NCBI GenBank assembly: GCA_965112735.1
Contig: OZ218950.1
Span: forward strand, 6,076,001-6,140,000
Source: Phaeosaccion multiseriatum
Taxonomy: Eukaryota > Ochrophyta, other classes
Length of the DNA: 64,000 nt
Direction: 5' to 3'
In this document: piece by piece, positions 20,894 to 33,531 of the stretch
How the letters are laid out: each line of letters opens with the position of its first letter
Numbering within the stretch: position 1 is the stretch's first letter
Program-made: the position numbers and the translations under genes
Notes under the pieces: model-generated
The model's input: the letters and a program-made list of their open reading frames with translations, nothing else
The model's database searches: none
What the model was told of the DNA's origin: nothing

Positions 20894-22299
20894 GGCGTTG
20901 CAGTTTCTATTGCCTCCTCTGCGGTTTGTTGCTCTCCCCCTTTCAAACGCCAATTTTCTGATCGGTGTGCTGCGGCTGTTACTTCCTGCCACTCCTGCGG
21001 CTTCTTCTGCTGCTGCTGGCTGCTGCTGCTGCTCCTTCTCCTCCTTCTAGTGTTCCCAAGCTGCTGGGGGTTGTGCTGACGGCCTCCCTTTATAATCTAT
21101 TTCCTCTCTGCTGTTACCGTCTCCTCCTTGTGCTCGTCACATGGGTGCTCAAAAAATTCGGCGTTTAGGAGCTCCGTACACGAGCCCGGGCCGCAAAAGC
21201 ATATGGGTGCAATTTCTGCGTACGTTTTTCTCTCACCCGTGCGTCAGAGTAGAGTAGTATGTGCTATATGCTGGAGAGGGGAGAATTGATGAGAGTTAAG
21301 TATTGGCAGGGCAGAAAGATGAATTGACAAATTGGCACTGCCGGAGGGGCAGGTACTTGTATGTGGGGATGGGGGGGAGCGGGCTGTGTGGGCAGTTAAT
21401 GGTTAAATCGATGTCGACACTGGATATCGATCTCTATATCGCCGTTACTTCCCCCCTCCTCTTCTAACATGGTGTAGCTAATAAGACGCTTTCCCACAAC
21501 CCGTGCAAGTACGACGCTAGTCTCCAGAGAGGGAGATATCCCAACAAGCTATGTGCGGATAGGTAAAAGGGGTTTCGACAAAGTGCCGTGCTTGTGAAGG
21601 CTTCGGTGCCCGTATTGTCGAGTATTGGTAGAGAGTCATAAGTAGCCTTCGTCAGTCTCGAAGAACCCCCAGGTTTCCGGCTGCTCGTATTAAACCCCCA
21701 AGCATAGCTAAGATGTCGCAGCTGATGCGCAACAAGCTGACACCGGCGGTGGCAGCTGATGGTTGGCCGGCCGGCCGTAGCAGGTAGCAGGTAGTAAGAA
21801 AGAAAGAAAGAAAAGGCAAAAAGAAATCGGTAGCCGGAAATGGAAGGCTCTGCACCAGGAGCTCCCAAGTAAGGTTGATGTCGAGGATGGTGAGGCTAAA
21901 AATTAGGATACTCTGTACTGAGTCGACCCACCCGGGTGCGAGGGAGGGGTGAGGGGTGAGGGACGGGAAGACCACACTACAGACGCGGGGCAGCCAGCAG
22001 GCGCAGGACAAGACGGGCGTGGAGGGGGCATCAGCCAAGACTGCGGCATCATCTCTGACTCAGGCACAGGGCTCCTCCCTACTCCAGCGATGCATTTGCT
22101 AGATACAGTCTATTAGTAGAAGATTAATGAAAAAAAATTAGTCACCCCCCCCCCTGCTGTACAATCCATACAAAAATACAAAAATACAAAAAATGTCCTC
22201 GTCCGGCGGCGATTTGTCACCGCGGACTATTATGTAGCGCACTCTGAAACCCCATGCCCCTCTCCCCTCTTTGTATCAAAACTCCCCCTCCCCTCCTCT
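20894..22299. other. kinase upstream region and eroded flank of the LCIB array
   Basis: 20894-21100 contains CTG/CTT-rich DNA, likely 5'UTR of the kinase. 21100-21640 shows no gene. From about 21745 there is sequence also found beyond the other end of the LCIB array, and 21839-22050 resembles the spacer upstream of the LCIB genes (compare 28424-28700), so it looks like a diverged remnant of a further repeat unit. 22080-22299 is the 3' flank of copy A with poly-A and poly-C runs. Confidence 0.6.
21745..22050. repeat. diverged remnant of an LCIB unit flank at the left array edge
   Basis: About 21745-21795 (GGCGGTGGCAGCTGATGGTT followed by GGCCGGC repeats and GTAGCAGGT) matches about 37727-37778 just beyond the right end of the array. 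21839-22048 matches, with substitutions and gaps, the spacer between units (ATGGAAGGCTCT, GATGTCGAGGATG, GAGTCGACC, then GGCGCAGGACAAGACGGGCG and CATCAGCCAAGACTGCGGC). Confidence 0.7.
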
Positions 22300-23280
22300 T
22301 CACTTGGAGGCGGTCTTTCGAGCCCTATCGGTGTCCTTGTCCGCCTCTGGGGGGGCCTGCTTGGTCCTACGTGAAGGCCGCACCACGGCTTCCGGCTTGG
22401 GGATGTCGAGGAGAGTCTTAACTCCCTTGACCATGACATAGCTGTGGTCGTAGTCCGGCGCCCAGTAGTTGTGTCCACCAGGGCCGTGAACTTGCACACC
22501 GCACAGCACGGCGTAGTCCTCCTTCTCGCTGTCCACGGTGTTCTGCAGGTAGCGCTCGATCTGCTTCACAATGACGTCCTTGGCGAGCTTGGTGAGCTCC
22601 GCCAGGTCCTCGCCGCCCTTGCCCTTCTTGGCATTGAGCGCCTCGATGAGCATGGCCGACAGAGCCGTCATCTCAAGGTCGGGGTCGCTGCAGAAGAAAC
22701 GAGCGAATGACAAGAGGGGGGAATGTGAGCAGGCATGAATCCCGTAGTACAGCCCTCCACTTGACACCTTGCCTCTCTCTCTGCCCCGTCCACCGCGCCC
22801 CTCTCTCGCACTCACCTCGTCTCGAGCTTTGGCACGTCCAGTGGCGTCTTGCCCTCGCACTTGCTCAGCTGCCCGTGCAGCCCCGCCAGAGCGCCGCACG
22901 CCTTGGAGTGGGACTTCATGTGCTCCCTCTCGCAAGTCCCGAGCTCCCCCTTGGCCCCGATGCCGATGTGCGGGGCGAAGAAGTACACGTACTTGGGCCG
23001 GGAGCCCTCGGGCCCGGTGGTGGGAGCGTGCGCGTGCATAGCGCCGAAGGCCGTGTTGCCCGCGAAGCAGAGCCCGCCCAGGCCCCTCATGGAGAAGGGC
23101 TCCCCGAGCTCCTCCTTGACGAGCCTCACCAAAGTAGTGCAGATCTCGTCGCGGCAGACGCCCACGCAAGGGATGCACGTGTTGTGGGCAAAGCCGTGCG
23201 TCCTGAGGGCTGCGGCGGCCAGTTTTACGAACTTGGCCTCCTGTATGGGTAACGAGACGGGGGAAGCAACAAAAGTCAGT

Positions 23281-23318
<38 letters not shown>

Positions 23319-23730
23319 CGGCGGCAAACAGACGAACGGAGCGGGCAGTATCTTTTTTTCGTCCCCCCCCCTCTTTTCAAGGCCAGCTCGACCTACCTCA
23401 AACGCATGGCCGAAGTGCTCCGCAACCTGGTCGTGGAAGCCCGCCGGTGTGCGTTCGAAGCTGAAGGCCCTTTGCAAGAACTCCATCTGCCAATCCCCAT
23501 CAGGCAGGAGCAGTAAAAAAGACGGGGTGGGGTGGAAGGGTGGGTAAGCAGGCGCGGGAGCAAAACGGAGTATGAAGAGAGCAGGAAAGAAAAGGTAGAG
23601 GGTGGCACCAATAGGCCGCAAAGAGGGGCCACCGGCACCACCGCAGCGCTGTGTGCATCCTCACCTTTTTCATCACATCCTTGCTCATCGTCCACGCCGT
23701 CGTCCTCTCCGTCGCCATTGCAGGTGCCAT
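22300..23730 (-). CDS. LCIB: LCIB/theta-type carbonic-anhydrase-like protein, copy A
   Basis: Read exons: 23730-23665, 23486-23397, 23240-22816, 22687-22300; 322 residues, phases consistent. LCIB family proteins act in the algal CO2-concentrating mechanism; several have zinc-dependent carbonic anhydrase activity (theta class, CO2 + H2O to bicarbonate). Visible motifs: Cys81 within VGVCRDEIC, the family's Cys-Arg-Asp-Glu active-site segment; GLGGLCFAGNTAFGAMHAH (105-123); His143 in APHIGIG; Cys167 in SKACGAL; and AVLCGVQVHGPGG (254-265). The Cys/His/Cys set matches the zinc ligands known for the family, and Asp83 with Arg82 could form the catalytic pair. The C-terminus is Lys/Arg-rich. There is no signal peptide or plastid-type leader: the protein starts MAPAMATERTTAWTMSK. 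Intron 2 carries a CAG tract. The encoded protein matches copy B over all four exons as read. Catalytic activity is inferred, not shown. Confidence 0.85.
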
Positions 23731-24472
23731 TGTCTGTTTACAGCCGGTCTAGTAGCCAGAGCTTCGTTAGGGTGGAAAGGAAAGGGGGAGGAGGGTGGCG
23801 AAGAAAAGCTAGTATGTTAAAGATGTTTGTGAGTGGAGAGTTGTGTGTAAAAGGGGGGGTGTGGAGGCGTTGTCAGGTGTGTAGGCGATGTCAGGTGGAT
23901 TGAGGGGGGGAGAGGAATAAAATAAATAAACCCCCCGCCTTCCGGGCCCCGGGCCCTCCACGAGAGCAAGCAGCAACTTCCAATTTCCGTTTTTCCCGCG
24001 AAATGTCAGAGACTTCAACTGGAATGAAGGCGGTGGCTGTGTTTCACCCGCCTCGCTGACAGCGCATAGGAGGGCAAAAGGGACGGGCAGACAGCACTCC
24101 AGACGCGGGACAACACGCGCAGGACAAGACGGGCGTGGGGGCGGCATCAGCCAAGACTGCGGCGGTTCATGCCTTCGAGGAGTTCCGGCAGCAGCCCTCC
24201 TACACGTTCGGCCGGTATAGCAGGGATGAAGGGGAGAGTTCTTCCCTCCGAGCTGTTAACTTGATATGATATAGTCTATTAGTCTAAAATATTATCCCTT
24301 CTACTCGCTCTGTAATTATACAAATGAGTCCCCCCCCTTCAACTGCTGTACAATCCTTACAAAAATGTCCTCGTCCGGCGGCGATTTGTCACCGCGGACT
24401 ATTATGTAGCGCACTCTGAAACCCCATGCCCCTCTCCCCTCTTTGTATCAAAACTCCCTCTCCCCCTCCTCT

Positions 24473-25453
24473 TCACTTGGAGGCGGTCTTTCGAGCCCTG
24501 TCGGTGTCCTTGTCCGCCTCTGGGGGGGCCTGCTTGGTCCTGCGTGAAGGCCGCACCACGGCTTCCGGCTTGGGGATGTCGAGGAGAGTCTTGACTCCCT
24601 TGACCATGACATAGCTGTGGTCGTAGTCCGGCGCCCAGTAGTTGTGTCCACCAGGGCCGTGAACTTGCACACCGCACAGCACGGCGTAGTCCTCCTTCTC
24701 GCTGTCCACGGTGTTCTGCAGGTAGCGCTCGATCTGCTTCACAATGACGTCCTTGGCGAGCTTGGTGAGCTCCGCCAGGTCCTCGCCGCCCTTGCCCTTC
24801 TTGGCATTGAGCGCCTCGATGAGCATGGCCGACAGAGCCGTCATCTCAAGGTCGGGGTCGCTGCAGAAGAAACGAGCGAATGACAAGAGGGGGGAATGTG
24901 AGCAGGCATGAATCCCGTAGTACAGCCCTCCACTTGACACCTTGCCTCTCTCTCTGCCCCGTCCACCGCGCCCCTCTCTCGCACTCACCTCGTCTCGAGC
25001 TTTGGCACGTCCAGTGGCGTCTTGCCCTCGCACTTGCTCAGCTGCCCGTGCAGCCCCGCCAGAGCGCCGCACGCCTTGGAGTGGGACTTCATGTGCTCCC
25101 TCTCGCAAGTCCCGAGCTCCCCCTTGGCCCCGATGCCGATGTGCGGGGCGAAGAAGTACACGTACTTGGGCCGGGAGCCCTCGGGCCCGGTGGTGGGAGC
25201 GTGCGCGTGCATAGCGCCGAAGGCCGTGTTGCCCGCGAAGCAGAGCCCGCCCAGGCCCCTCATGGAGAAGGGCTCCCCGAGCTCCTCCTTGACGAGCCTC
25301 ACCAAAGTAGTGCAGATCTCGTCGCGGCAGACGCCCACGCAAGGGATGCACGTGTTGTGGGCAAAGCCGTGCGTCCTGAGGGCTGCGGCGGCCAGTTTTA
25401 CGAACTTGGCCTCCTGTATGGGTAACGAGACGGGGGAAGCAACAAAAGTCAGT

Positions 25454-25491
<38 letters not shown>

Positions 25492-25903
25492 CGGCGGCAA
25501 ACAGACGAACGGAGCGGGCAGTATCTTTTTTTCGTCCCCCCCCCTCTTTTCAAGGCCAGCTCGACCTACCTCAAACGCATGGCCGAAGTGCTCCGCAACC
25601 TGGTCGTGGAAGCCCGCCGGTGTGCGTTCGAAGCTGAAGGCCCTTTGCAAGAACTCCATCTGCCAATCCCCATCAGGCAGGAGCAGTAAAAAAGACGGGG
25701 TGGGGTGGAAGGGTGGGTAAGCAGGCGCGGGAGCAAAACGGAGTATGAAGAGAGCAGGAAAGAAAAGGTAGAGGGTGGCACCAATAGGCCGCAAAGAGGG
25801 GCCACCGGCACCACCGCAGCGCTGTGTGCATCCTCACCTTTTTCATCACATCCTTGCTCATCGTCCACGCCGTCGTCCTCTCCGTCGCCATTGCAGGTGC
25901 CAT
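24473..25903 (-). CDS. LCIB: LCIB/theta-type carbonic-anhydrase-like protein, copy B
   Basis: Read exons: 25903-25838, 25659-25570, 25413-24989, 24860-24473; 322 residues. It is the same protein as copy A, with the active-site Cys81, His143 and Cys167 retained, and belongs to unit type I (first exon ends AWTMSKDVMKK). The spacing from copy A is 2173 bp with no net length change across the unit, so A and B look like the most recent duplicates. Its 3' flank has an ATTATACAAATGAG stretch shared only with copy C, unlike copies D-G. Confidence 0.85.
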
Positions 25904-26645
25904 TGTCTGTTTACAGCCGGTCTAGTAGCCAGAGCTTCGTTAGGGTGGAAAGGAAAGGGGGGAGGAGGGTGGCGAAGAAAAGCTAGTATGTTAAAGATGT
26001 TTGTGAGTGGAGAGTTGTGTGTAAAAGGGGGGGTGTGGAGGCGTTGTCAGGTGTGTAGGCGATGTCAGGTGGATTGAGGGGGGGAGAGGAATAAAATAAA
26101 TAAACCCCCCGCCTTCCGGGCCCCGGGCCCTCCACGAGAGCAAGCAGCAACTTCCAATTTCCGTTTTTCCCGCGAAATGTCAGAGACTTCAACTGGAATG
26201 AAGGCGGTGGCTGTGTTTCACCCGCCTCGCTGACAGCGCATAGGAGGGCAAAAGGGACGGGCAGACAGCACTCCAGACGCGGGACAACACGCGCAGGACA
26301 AGACGGGCGTGGGGGCGGCATCAGCCAAGACTGCGGCGGTTCATGCCTTCGAGGAGTTCCGGCAGCAGCCCTCCTACACGTTCGGCCGGTATAGCAGGGA
26401 TGAAGGGGAGAGTTCTTCCCTCCGAGCTGTTAACTTGATATGATATAGTCTATTAGTCTAAAATATTATCCCTTCTACTCGCTCTGTAATTATACAAATG
26501 AGTCCCCCCCCTTCAACTGCTGTACAATCCTTACAAAAATGTCCTCGTCCGGCGGCGATTTGTCACCGCGGACTATTATGTAGCGCACTCTGAAACCCCA
26601 TGCCCCTCTCCCCTCTTTGTATCAAAACTCCCTCTCCCCTCCTCT

Positions 26646-27626
26646 TCACTTGGAGGCGGTCTTTCGAGCCCTGTCGGTGTCCTTGTCCGCCTCTGGGGGG
26701 GCCTGCTTGGTCCTGCGTGAAGGCCGCACCACGGCTTCCGGCTTGGGGATGTCGAGGAGAGTCTTGACTCCCTTGACCATGACATAGCTGTGGTCGTAGT
26801 CCGGCGCCCAGTAGTTGTGTCCACCAGGGCCGTGAACTTGCACACCGCACAGCACGGCGTAGTCCTCCTTCTCGCTGTCCACGGTGTTCTGCAGGTAGCG
26901 CTCGATCTGCTTCACAATGACGTCCTTGGCGAGCTTGGTGAGCTCCGCCAGGTCCTCGCCGCCCTTGCCCTTCTTGGCATTGAGCGCCTCGATGAGCATG
27001 GCCGACAGAGCCGTCATCTCAAGGTCGGGGTCGCTGCAGAAGAAACGAGCGAATGACAAGAGGGGGGAATGTGAGCAGGCATGAATCCCGTAGTACAGCC
27101 CTCCACTTGACACCTTGCCTCTCTCTCTGCCCCGTCCACCGCGCCCCTCTCTCGCACTCACCTCGTCTCGAGCTTTGGCACGTCCAGTGGCGTCTTGCCC
27201 TCGCACTTGCTCAGCTGCCCGTGCAGCCCCGCCAGAGCGCCGCACGCCTTGGAGTGGGACTTCATGTGCTCCCTCTCGCAAGTCCCGAGCTCCCCCTTGG
27301 CCCCGATGCCGATGTGCGGGGCGAAGAAGTACACGTACTTGGGCCGGGAGCCCTCGGGCCCGGTGGTGGGAGCGTGCGCGTGCATAGCGCCGAAGGCCGT
27401 GTTGCCCGCGAAGCAGAGCCCGCCCAGGCCCCTCATGGAGAAGGGCTCCCCGAGCTCCTCCTTGACGAGCCTCACCAAAGTAGTGCAGATCTCGTCGCGG
27501 CAGACGCCCACGCAAGGGATGCACGTGTTGTGGGCAAAGCCGTGCGTCCTGAGGGCTGCGGCGGCCAGTTTTACGAACTTGGCCTCCTGTATGGGTAACG
27601 AGACGGGGGAAGCAACAAAAGTCAGT

Positions 27627-27663
<37 letters not shown>

Positions 27664-28104
27664 GCGGCGGCAAGCAGACGAACGGAGCGGGCAGTATCTT
27701 TTTTTCGTCCCCCCCCCCTCTTTTCAAGGCGAGCTCGACCCACCTCAAACGCATGGCCGAAGTGCTCCGCAACCTGGTCGTGGAAGCCCGCCGGTGTGCG
27801 TTCGAAGCTGAAAGCCCTTTGCAAGAACTCCATCTGCCAAATCCAATCAGGTAGGCGCAGTAAAAAAGACGCGGTGGGGTGGAAGGGTTGGTGAGCGGGC
27901 GCGGGAACAAAACGGCAGATGTAGGGAGCAGGAAAGGAAGGGTAGAAGGGGGACAAAAAGGCCGCAAGGGTAGCGGCGGATAGAGGGGCGACGGCCGGGC
28001 GGGCAGCACAGCAGCGCTGTGCGCATCCTCACCTTTTTCATCACATCCTTGCTCATCATCGTCGTCCACGCCGTCGTCCTCTCCGTCGCCATTGCAGGTG
28101 CCAT
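26646..28104 (-). CDS. LCIB: LCIB/theta-type carbonic-anhydrase-like protein, copy C (type II)
   Basis: Read exons: 28104-28033, 27833-27744, 27586-27162, 27033-26646; 324 residues. The first exon has six extra bases, giving AWTTMMSKD in place of AWTMSKD. Intron 1 and the upstream spacer are of type II (GGCCGGGCGG and a GATAGAGGGG stretch), clearly different from type I, while exons 3-4 and introns 2-3 match copies A and B. The intron 2 CAG tract is interrupted by CAA. This mixture suggests recombination or gene conversion between unit types. All zinc-ligand candidates are present. Confidence 0.85.
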
Positions 28105-29025
28105 TGTCTGTTTACAGCTGGTGTAGCAGTAGCCAGAGCTTCTTTAGGGTGGAAGGGAAGTGGTGGAGGAGAGTACGCAGAAAAGCTGGCGGCTCAAAGG
28201 TGGTTGTGAGTGAGGAGTGTGAGGAAAAGGGGAGGGTGGAGGCGATGTCAGGTGGAGAGTGGAGGCGGGAGAGAGGAACACAAAAAGTACTTCGAAGTCA
28301 ATGAACCCCCCGCTCTCCACGAGAGCCAGCACACACCACACCACAGCATCCAAGGCAGTGTCCAGTTTCAGCGCGCTGTGCGGCTTTTAACGCGCCGATT
28401 TTTACTGCAATGGAAAGGCATATGGAAGGCTCTCTGCACCCAGACCTCCCCTTCCCCCCCTCCGGATGTCGAGGATGCTGAGGCTTTTGTGACACTCATG
28501 TACGAGTCGACCTACCCGCCGACGAATGAAGATGGTGCGGTGCGTTTCACCCCCCCCCTTCCTGAATCCCTTCCTCGTCGCTGAGAGCGGACAAGAGCGC
28601 ACAAGGGGCTCGGCGCTAATGAGGAGGGACGGGTAGACAGCACTGCAGACGCGGGACAGCAGGCGCAGGACAAGACGGGCGTGGGGGGGGCATCAGCCAA
28701 GACTGCGGCGGTTGATGCCTACTACTAGTACTACGAGGAGTTCAGGCAGCAGGGCTCCCACGTACGGCCGGTAGTACAGGGATTGAGGGGAGAGCTACTT
28801 GATATAGTCTATTAGTCTAAAATGTTATCCCTTTCTACTCGCTCTGCATGTATAAAAATGAGTCTCTTTCCCCCCTCCCTTCAACTGCTGTACAATCCTT
28901 ACAAAAATGTCCTCGTCCGGCGGCGATTTGTCACCTCGGACTATTGTATGTAGCGCATATGTAGCGCACTCTGAAACCGTCTCCCCTCTCTCCTCTTTGT
29001 ATCAAAACTCCCTCTCTCCTCCTCT

Positions 29026-30455
29026 TCACTTGGAGGCGGTCTTTCGAGCCCTGTCGGTGTCCTTGTCCGCCTCTGGGGGGGCCTGCTTGGTCCTGCGTGA
29101 AGGCCGCACCACGGCTTCCGGCTTGGGGATGTCGAGGAGAGTCTTAACTCCCTTGACCATGACATAGCTGTGGTCGTAGTCCGGCGCCCAGTAGTTGTGT
29201 CCACCAGGGCCGTGAACTTGCACACCGCACAGCACGGCGTAGTCCTCCTTCTCGCTGTCCACGGTGTTCTGCAGGTAGCGCTCGATCTGCTTCACAATAA
29301 CGTCCTTGGCGAGCTTGGTGAGCTCCGCCAGGTCCTCGCCGCCCTTGCCCTTCTTGGCGTTGAGCGCCTCGATGAGCATGGCCGACAGAGCCGTCATCTC
29401 AAGGTCGGGGTCGCTGCAGAAGAAACGAGCGAATGGAGGGAAAGGGGGACAAGAGGGGGGAATGTGAGCAGGCATGAATACCGTAGCCACTTGACTCCTT
29501 GCCTCTCTCTCTGCCCCATCCACCGCGCCCCTCTCTCGCACTCACCTCGTCTCGAGCTTTGGCACGTTCAGTGGCGTCTTGCCCTCGCACTTACTCAGCT
29601 GCCCGTGCAGCCCCGCCAGAGCGCCGCACGCCTTGGAGTGGGACTTCATGTGCTCCCTCTCGCAAGTCCCGAGCTCCCCCTTGGCCCCGATGCCGATGTG
29701 CGGGGCGAAGAAGTACACGTACTTGGGCCGGGAGCCCTCGGGCCCGGTGGTGGGAGCGTGCGCGTGCATAGCGCCGAAGGCCGTGTTGCCCGCGAAGCAG
29801 AGCCCGCCCAGGCCCCTCATGGAGAAGGGCTCCCCGAGCTCCTCCTTGACGAGCCTCACCAAAGTAGTGCAGATCTCGTCGCGGCAGACGCCCACGCAAG
29901 GGATGCACGTGTTGTGTGCAAAGCCGTGCGTCCTGAGGGCTGCGGCGGCGAGTTTTACGAACTTGGCCTCCTGTATGGGTAACGAGACGGGGGAAGCAAC
30001 AAAAGTCAGTAGTAGCAGCAGCAGCCAGCAGCAGCAGCAGTAGCGGCGGCAAACAGACGAACGGAGCGGGCAGTATCTTTTTTTTGTCCCCCCCCCTCTT
30101 TTCAAGGCCAGCTCGACCTACCTCAAACGCATGGCCGAAGTGCTCTGCAACCTGGTCGTGGAAGCCCGCCGGTGTGCGTTCGAAGCTGAAGGCCCTTTGC
30201 AAGAACTCCATCTGCCAATCCCCATCAGGTAGGCGCAGTAAAAAAGACGGGGGGAGGTGGAAGGGTGGGTAAGCAGGCGCGGGAGCAAAACGGAGTATGA
30301 AGAGAGCAGGAAAGAAAAGGTAGAGGGTGGCACCAATAGGCCGCAAAGAGGGGCCACCGGCACCACCGCAGCGCTGTGTGCATCCTCACCTTTTTCATCA
30401 CATCCTTGCTCATCGTCCACGCCGTCGTCCTCTCCGTCGCCATTGCAGGTGCCAT
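29026..30455 (-). CDS. LCIB: LCIB/theta-type carbonic-anhydrase-like protein, copy D
   Basis: Read exons: 30455-30390, 30211-30122, 29970-29546, 29413-29026; 322 residues. It is type I at the 5' end. It differs from other copies by KTPLN in place of KTPLD near residue 187. Intron 3 has the variant start with an extra GGAGGGAAAGG-like insertion and lacks the TAGTACAGCCC segment, a form shared only with copy F. The intron 2 CAG tract is shorter and interrupted. The spacer to copy C (921 bp) is the longest of the array. The active-site motifs are intact. Confidence 0.85.
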
Positions 30456-31246
30456 TGTCTGTTTACAGCCGGTCTAGTAGCCAGAGCTTCGTTAGGGTGG
30501 AAAGGAAAGGGGGGAGGAGGGTGGCGAAGAAAAGCTAGTATGTTAAAGATGTTTGTGAGTGGAGAGTATAGTGTAAAAAGGGGAGTGTGGAGGCGTTGTC
30601 AGGTGTGTATATAGGCGATGTCAGGGTGGATTGAGGGGGGGAGCGGAATAAAATAAATAAACCCCCCGCCTTCCGGGCCCCGGGCCCTCCACGAGAGCAA
30701 GCAGCAACTTCCAATTTCCATTTTTCCCGCGAAATTGTCAGAGACTTCAACTGGAATGCAGGCGCTGGCTGTGTTTCACCCGCCGCCCCTCCTGCCTCGC
30801 TGACAGCGCACAGGAGGGCAAAAGGGGTACGGGGCTAATGAGGAGGGACGGGCAGACAACACTCCAGACGCGGGACAGCACGCGCAGGACAAGACGGGCG
30901 TGGGGGCGGCATCAGCCAAGACTGCGGCGGTTCATGCCTTCGAGGAGTTCCGGCAGCAGCCCTCCTACACGTTCGGCCGGTATAGCAGGGATGAAGGGGA
31001 GAGTTCTTCCCTCCGAGCTGTTAACTTGATATGATATAGTCTATTAGTCTAAAATGTTATCCCTTCTACTCGCTCTGCATGTATAAAAATGAGTCTCTTT
31101 CCCCCCTCCCTTCAACTGCTGTACAATCCTTACAAAAATGTCCTCGTCCGGCGGCGATTTGTCACCTCGGACTATTGTATGTAGCGCACTCTAAAACCCC
31201 ATGCCCCTCTCCCCTCTTTGTATCAAAACTCCCTCTCCCCTCCTCT

Positions 31247-32233
31247 TCACTTGGAGGCGGTCTTTCGAGCCCTGTCGGTGTCCTTGTCCGCCTCTGGGGG
31301 GGCCTGTTTGGTCCTACGTGAAGGCCGCACCACGGCTTCCGGCTTGGGGATGTCGAGGAGAGTCTTGACTCCCTTGACCATGACATAGCTGTGGTCGTAG
31401 TCCGGCGCCCAGTAGTTGTGTCCACCAGGGCCGTGAACTTGCACACCGCACAGCACGGCGTAGTCCTCCTTCTCGCTGTCCACGGTGTTCTGCAGGTAGC
31501 GCTCGATCTGCTTCACAATGACGTCCTTGGCGAGCTTGGTGAGCTCCGCCAGGTCCTCGCCGCCCTTGCCCTTCTTGGCATTGAGCGCCTCGATGAGCAT
31601 GGCCGACAGAGCCGTCATCTCAAGGTCGGGGTCGCTGCAGAAGAAACGAGCGAATGACAAGAGGGGGGAATGTGAGCAGGCATGAATCCCGTAGTACAGC
31701 CCTCCACTTGACACCTTGCCTCTCTCTCTGCCCCGTCCACCGCGCCCCTCTCTCGCACTCACCTCGTCTCGAGCTTTGGCACGTCCAGTGGCGTCTTGCC
31801 CTCGCACTTGCTCAGCTGCCCGTGCAGCCCCGCCAGAGCGCCGCACGCCTTGGAGTGGGACTTCATGTGCTCCCTCTCGCAAGTCCCGAGCTCCCCCTTG
31901 GCCCCGATGCCGATGTGCGGGGCGAAGAAGTACACGTACTTGGGCCGGGAGCCCTCGGGCCCGGTGGTGGGAGCGTGCGCGTGCATAGCGCCGAAGGCCG
32001 TGTTGCCCGCGAAGCAGAGCCCGCCCAGGCCCCTCATGGAGAAGGGCTCCCCGAGCTCCTCCTTGACGAGCCTCACCAAAGTAGTGCAGATCTCGTCGCG
32101 GCAGACGCCCACGCAAGGGATGCACGTGTTGTGTGCAAAGCCGTGCGTCCTGAGGGCTGCGGCGGCCAGTTTTACGAACTTGGCCTCCTGTATGGGTAAC
32201 GAGACGGGGGAAGCAACAGAAGTCAGTAGTAGT

Positions 32234-32279
<46 letters not shown>

Positions 32280-32713
32280 GCGGCGGCAAACAGACGAACG
32301 GAGCGGGCAGTATCTTTTTTTCGTCCCCCCCCCCTCTTTTCAAGGCCAGCTCGACCTACCTCAAACGCATGGCCGAAGTGCTCTGCAACCTGGTCGTGGA
32401 AGCCCGCCGGTGTGCGTTCGAAGCTGAAAGCCCTTTGCAAGAACTCCATCTGCCAAATCCAATCAGGTAGGCGCAGTAAAAAAGACGCGGTGGGGTGGAA
32501 GGGTTGGTGAGCGGGCGTGGGAACAAAACGGCAGATGTAGGGAGCAGGAAAGGAAGGGTAGACCAACAGGCCGCAAGGGTAGCGGCGGATAGAGGGGCGA
32601 CGGCCGGGCGGGCAGCACAGCAGCGCTGTGCGCATCCTCACCTTTTTCATCACATCCTTGCTCATCATCGTCGTCCACGCCGTCGTCCTCTCCGTCGCCA
32701 TTGCAGGTGCCAT
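31247..32713 (-). CDS. LCIB: LCIB/theta-type carbonic-anhydrase-like protein, copy E (type II)
   Basis: Read exons: 32713-32642, 32449-32360, 32187-31763, 31634-31247; 324 residues with the AWTTMMSKD first exon. The intron 2 CAG tract is the longest in the array (about 15 repeats, then CGG repeats). The spacer upstream lacks a segment of about 50-60 bp, with the break near 32996, that is present upstream of copies C and G. Intron 3 is of the A/B/C/G form. The active-site motifs are intact. Confidence 0.85.
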
Positions 32714-33531
32714 TGTCTGTTTACAGCTGGTGTAGTAGTAGCCAGAGCTTCTTTAGGGTGGAAGGGAAGTGGTGGAGGAGAGTACCGCAGAAAAGCTGGC
32801 GGCTCAAAGGTGGTTGTGAGTGAGGAGTGTGAGGAAAAGGGGAGGGTGGAGGCGATGTCAGGTGGAGAGTGGAGGCGGGAGAGAGGAACACAAAAAGTAC
32901 TTCGAAGTCAATGAACCCCCCGCTCTCCACGAGAGCCAGCACAGCATCCAAGGCAGTGTCCAGTTTCAGCGCGCTGTGCGGCTTTTAACGCGCCGATCTT
33001 GTGTGACACTCATGTACGAGTCGACCTACCCGCCGACGAATGAAGATGGTGCGGTGCGTTTCACCCCCCCCCCTTCCTGAATCCCTTCCTCGTCGCTGAG
33101 AGCGGACAAGAGCGCACAAGGGGCTCGGGGCTAATGAGGAGGGACGGGTAGACAGCACTGCAGACGCGGGACAGCAGGCGCAGGACAAGACGGGCGTGGG
33201 GGGGGGCATCAGCCAAGACTGCGGCGGTTGATGCCTACTACTAGTTCTACGAGGAGTTCAGGCAGCAGGGCTCCCACGTACGGCCGGTAGTACAGGGATT
33301 GAGGGGAGAGCTACTTGATATAGTCTATTAGTCGAAAATGTTGTCCCTTTCTACTCGCTCTGCATGTATAAAAATGAGTCTCTTTCCCCCCACCCTTCAA
33401 CTGCTGTACAATCCTTACAAAAATGTCCTCGTCCGGCGGCGATTTGTCACCTCGGACTATTGTATGTAGCGCACTCTAAAACCCCATGCCCCTCTCCCCT
33501 CTTTGTATCAAAACTCCCTCTCCCCTCCTCT

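Noticed and set aside
24880-25425. Long plus-strand open frames recurring in every LCIB unit
   Set aside because: They are antisense shadows of exons 3-4 and cross the well-supported introns. They repeat only because the units repeat.
26646-27956. A 436-residue minus-strand frame through copy C, and a longer one in copy E, that read through introns
   Set aside because: The introns of these copies happen to be free of stops in one frame. The spliced model gives the conserved LCIB protein, whereas the read-through puts exon 3 in a wrong frame.
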